Origin: Acidobacteriota bacterium
GTDB lineage: Bacteria; Acidobacteriota; Terriglobia; Acidiferrales; UBA7541
DNA length: 64,000 bases
Direction of reading: 5' to 3'
Assembly (NCBI GenBank): GCA_003224145.1
Contig: QHYN01000199.1
Coordinates: forward strand, 1-64,000
Shown: positions 63,863 to 64,000 of the stretch, piece after piece
Numbering within the stretch: the stretch's first letter is position 1
Layout of the letters: every line of letters starts with the position of its first letter
Notes under the pieces: generated by a model
Databases searched by the model: none
Told to the model about the DNA's origin: nothing
The model's input: only the letters and a program-made list of their open reading frames with translations
Made by a program: the position numbers and the translations under genes

Positions 63863-64000
63863 TTGGCGAAGAAAAACAAATACCTGGTTGGGCTGGACAT
63901 CGGAAGCACAAAAACCTCTGTTTTGATCGCCGAAGTGGATGGGGAACTCGTAAAATTTCTGGCCCTCGGCGCTGCCGAATCCAAAGGCTTGCGTAAAGGT
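63863..64000 (+). CDS. ftsA: Cell division protein FtsA (5' end only)
   Basis: The first 46 codons of an actin-like ATPase that tethers FtsZ to the membrane. LAKKNKYLVGLDIGSTKTSVLIAEVDGELVKFLALG matches the FtsA phosphate-1 loop (GLDIGSTKT). TTG start after gggggagcgg, 21 bases past the ftsQ stop. The gene runs off the right edge. Its coming after ftsQ is the normal dcw order; ftsZ is expected next. Confidence 0.92.
   Translation, partial: MAKKNKYLVGLDIGSTKTSVLIAEVDGELVKFLALGAAESKGLRKG

Overview
The window reads as one contiguous piece of a GC-rich, Gram-negative-type bacterial chromosome, most likely an acidobacterium. The reasons are the Ser/Thr kinases fused to beta-propellers, the sigma-54 two-component pair, the pqqABCDE operon, the DUF3106 protein downstream of an ECF sigma/anti-sigma pair, and a dcw cluster whose MurE carries the DNPR (meso-diaminopimelate) signature. 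The phylum call is an inference from gene content; no rRNA is present.

Layout. 0-1.9 kb: an accessory stretch with two hypothetical genes. 1.9-3.7 kb: phosphate transporter pit and its DUF47 partner. 3.9-6.1 kb: groES-groEL with a CIRCE operator and a sigma-70 promoter. 6.2-12.7 kb: histidine kinase and NtrC-type regulator, then mobA, an Mla-type ABC ATPase and an amino-acid permease. 12.7-16.8 kb: ribE, an alcohol dehydrogenase, ribD and ftsY. 16.8-25.9 kb, minus strand: an HD-GYP receptor, then gpsA-plsY-thpR-cinA-NHL protein-pgpA-yacG-rimO, which covers phospholipid synthesis and housekeeping. 26-37.3 kb, minus strand: a moxR-DUF58-transglutaminase module interrupted by a kinase/BNR-propeller gene and a ubiquitin-like-MutY fusion, plus a second propeller kinase. 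37.3-44.9 kb: tRNA-Val(CAC), DUF4149, an AlkA-like glycosylase, a Tat-exported small protein, ychF-like and zip genes, ECF sigma/anti-sigma/DUF3106, and an MFS exporter. 44.9-48.1 kb, minus strand: pqqABCDE. 48.4-64 kb, plus strand: the dcw cluster mraZ-rsmH-ftsL-ftsI-murE-murF-mraY-murD-ftsW-murG-murC-murB-ftsQ-ftsA, the last cut by the window edge.

How the genes work together. The dcw block makes the lipid II pathway from UDP-MurNAc to septal peptidoglycan, and appears to be controlled by MraZ through a striking run of 10-bp direct repeats just downstream of its promoter. The pqq operon is transcribed divergently from it and makes the redox cofactor PQQ. gpsA-plsY and pgpA supply phospholipid precursors.

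The most unusual locus is at 31.2-34.8 kb. A cytosolic Ser/Thr kinase fused to a BNR (sialidase-like) propeller sits three bases upstream of a MoaD/ThiS-type ubiquitin-like protein ending in Gly-Gly. That protein reads through in frame, across what looks like former intergenic DNA, into the DNA-repair glycosylase MutY. Short dispersed repeats lie in several intergenic gaps, including a 110-bp element with perfect 18-bp inverted ends and a decayed relative 25 kb away.
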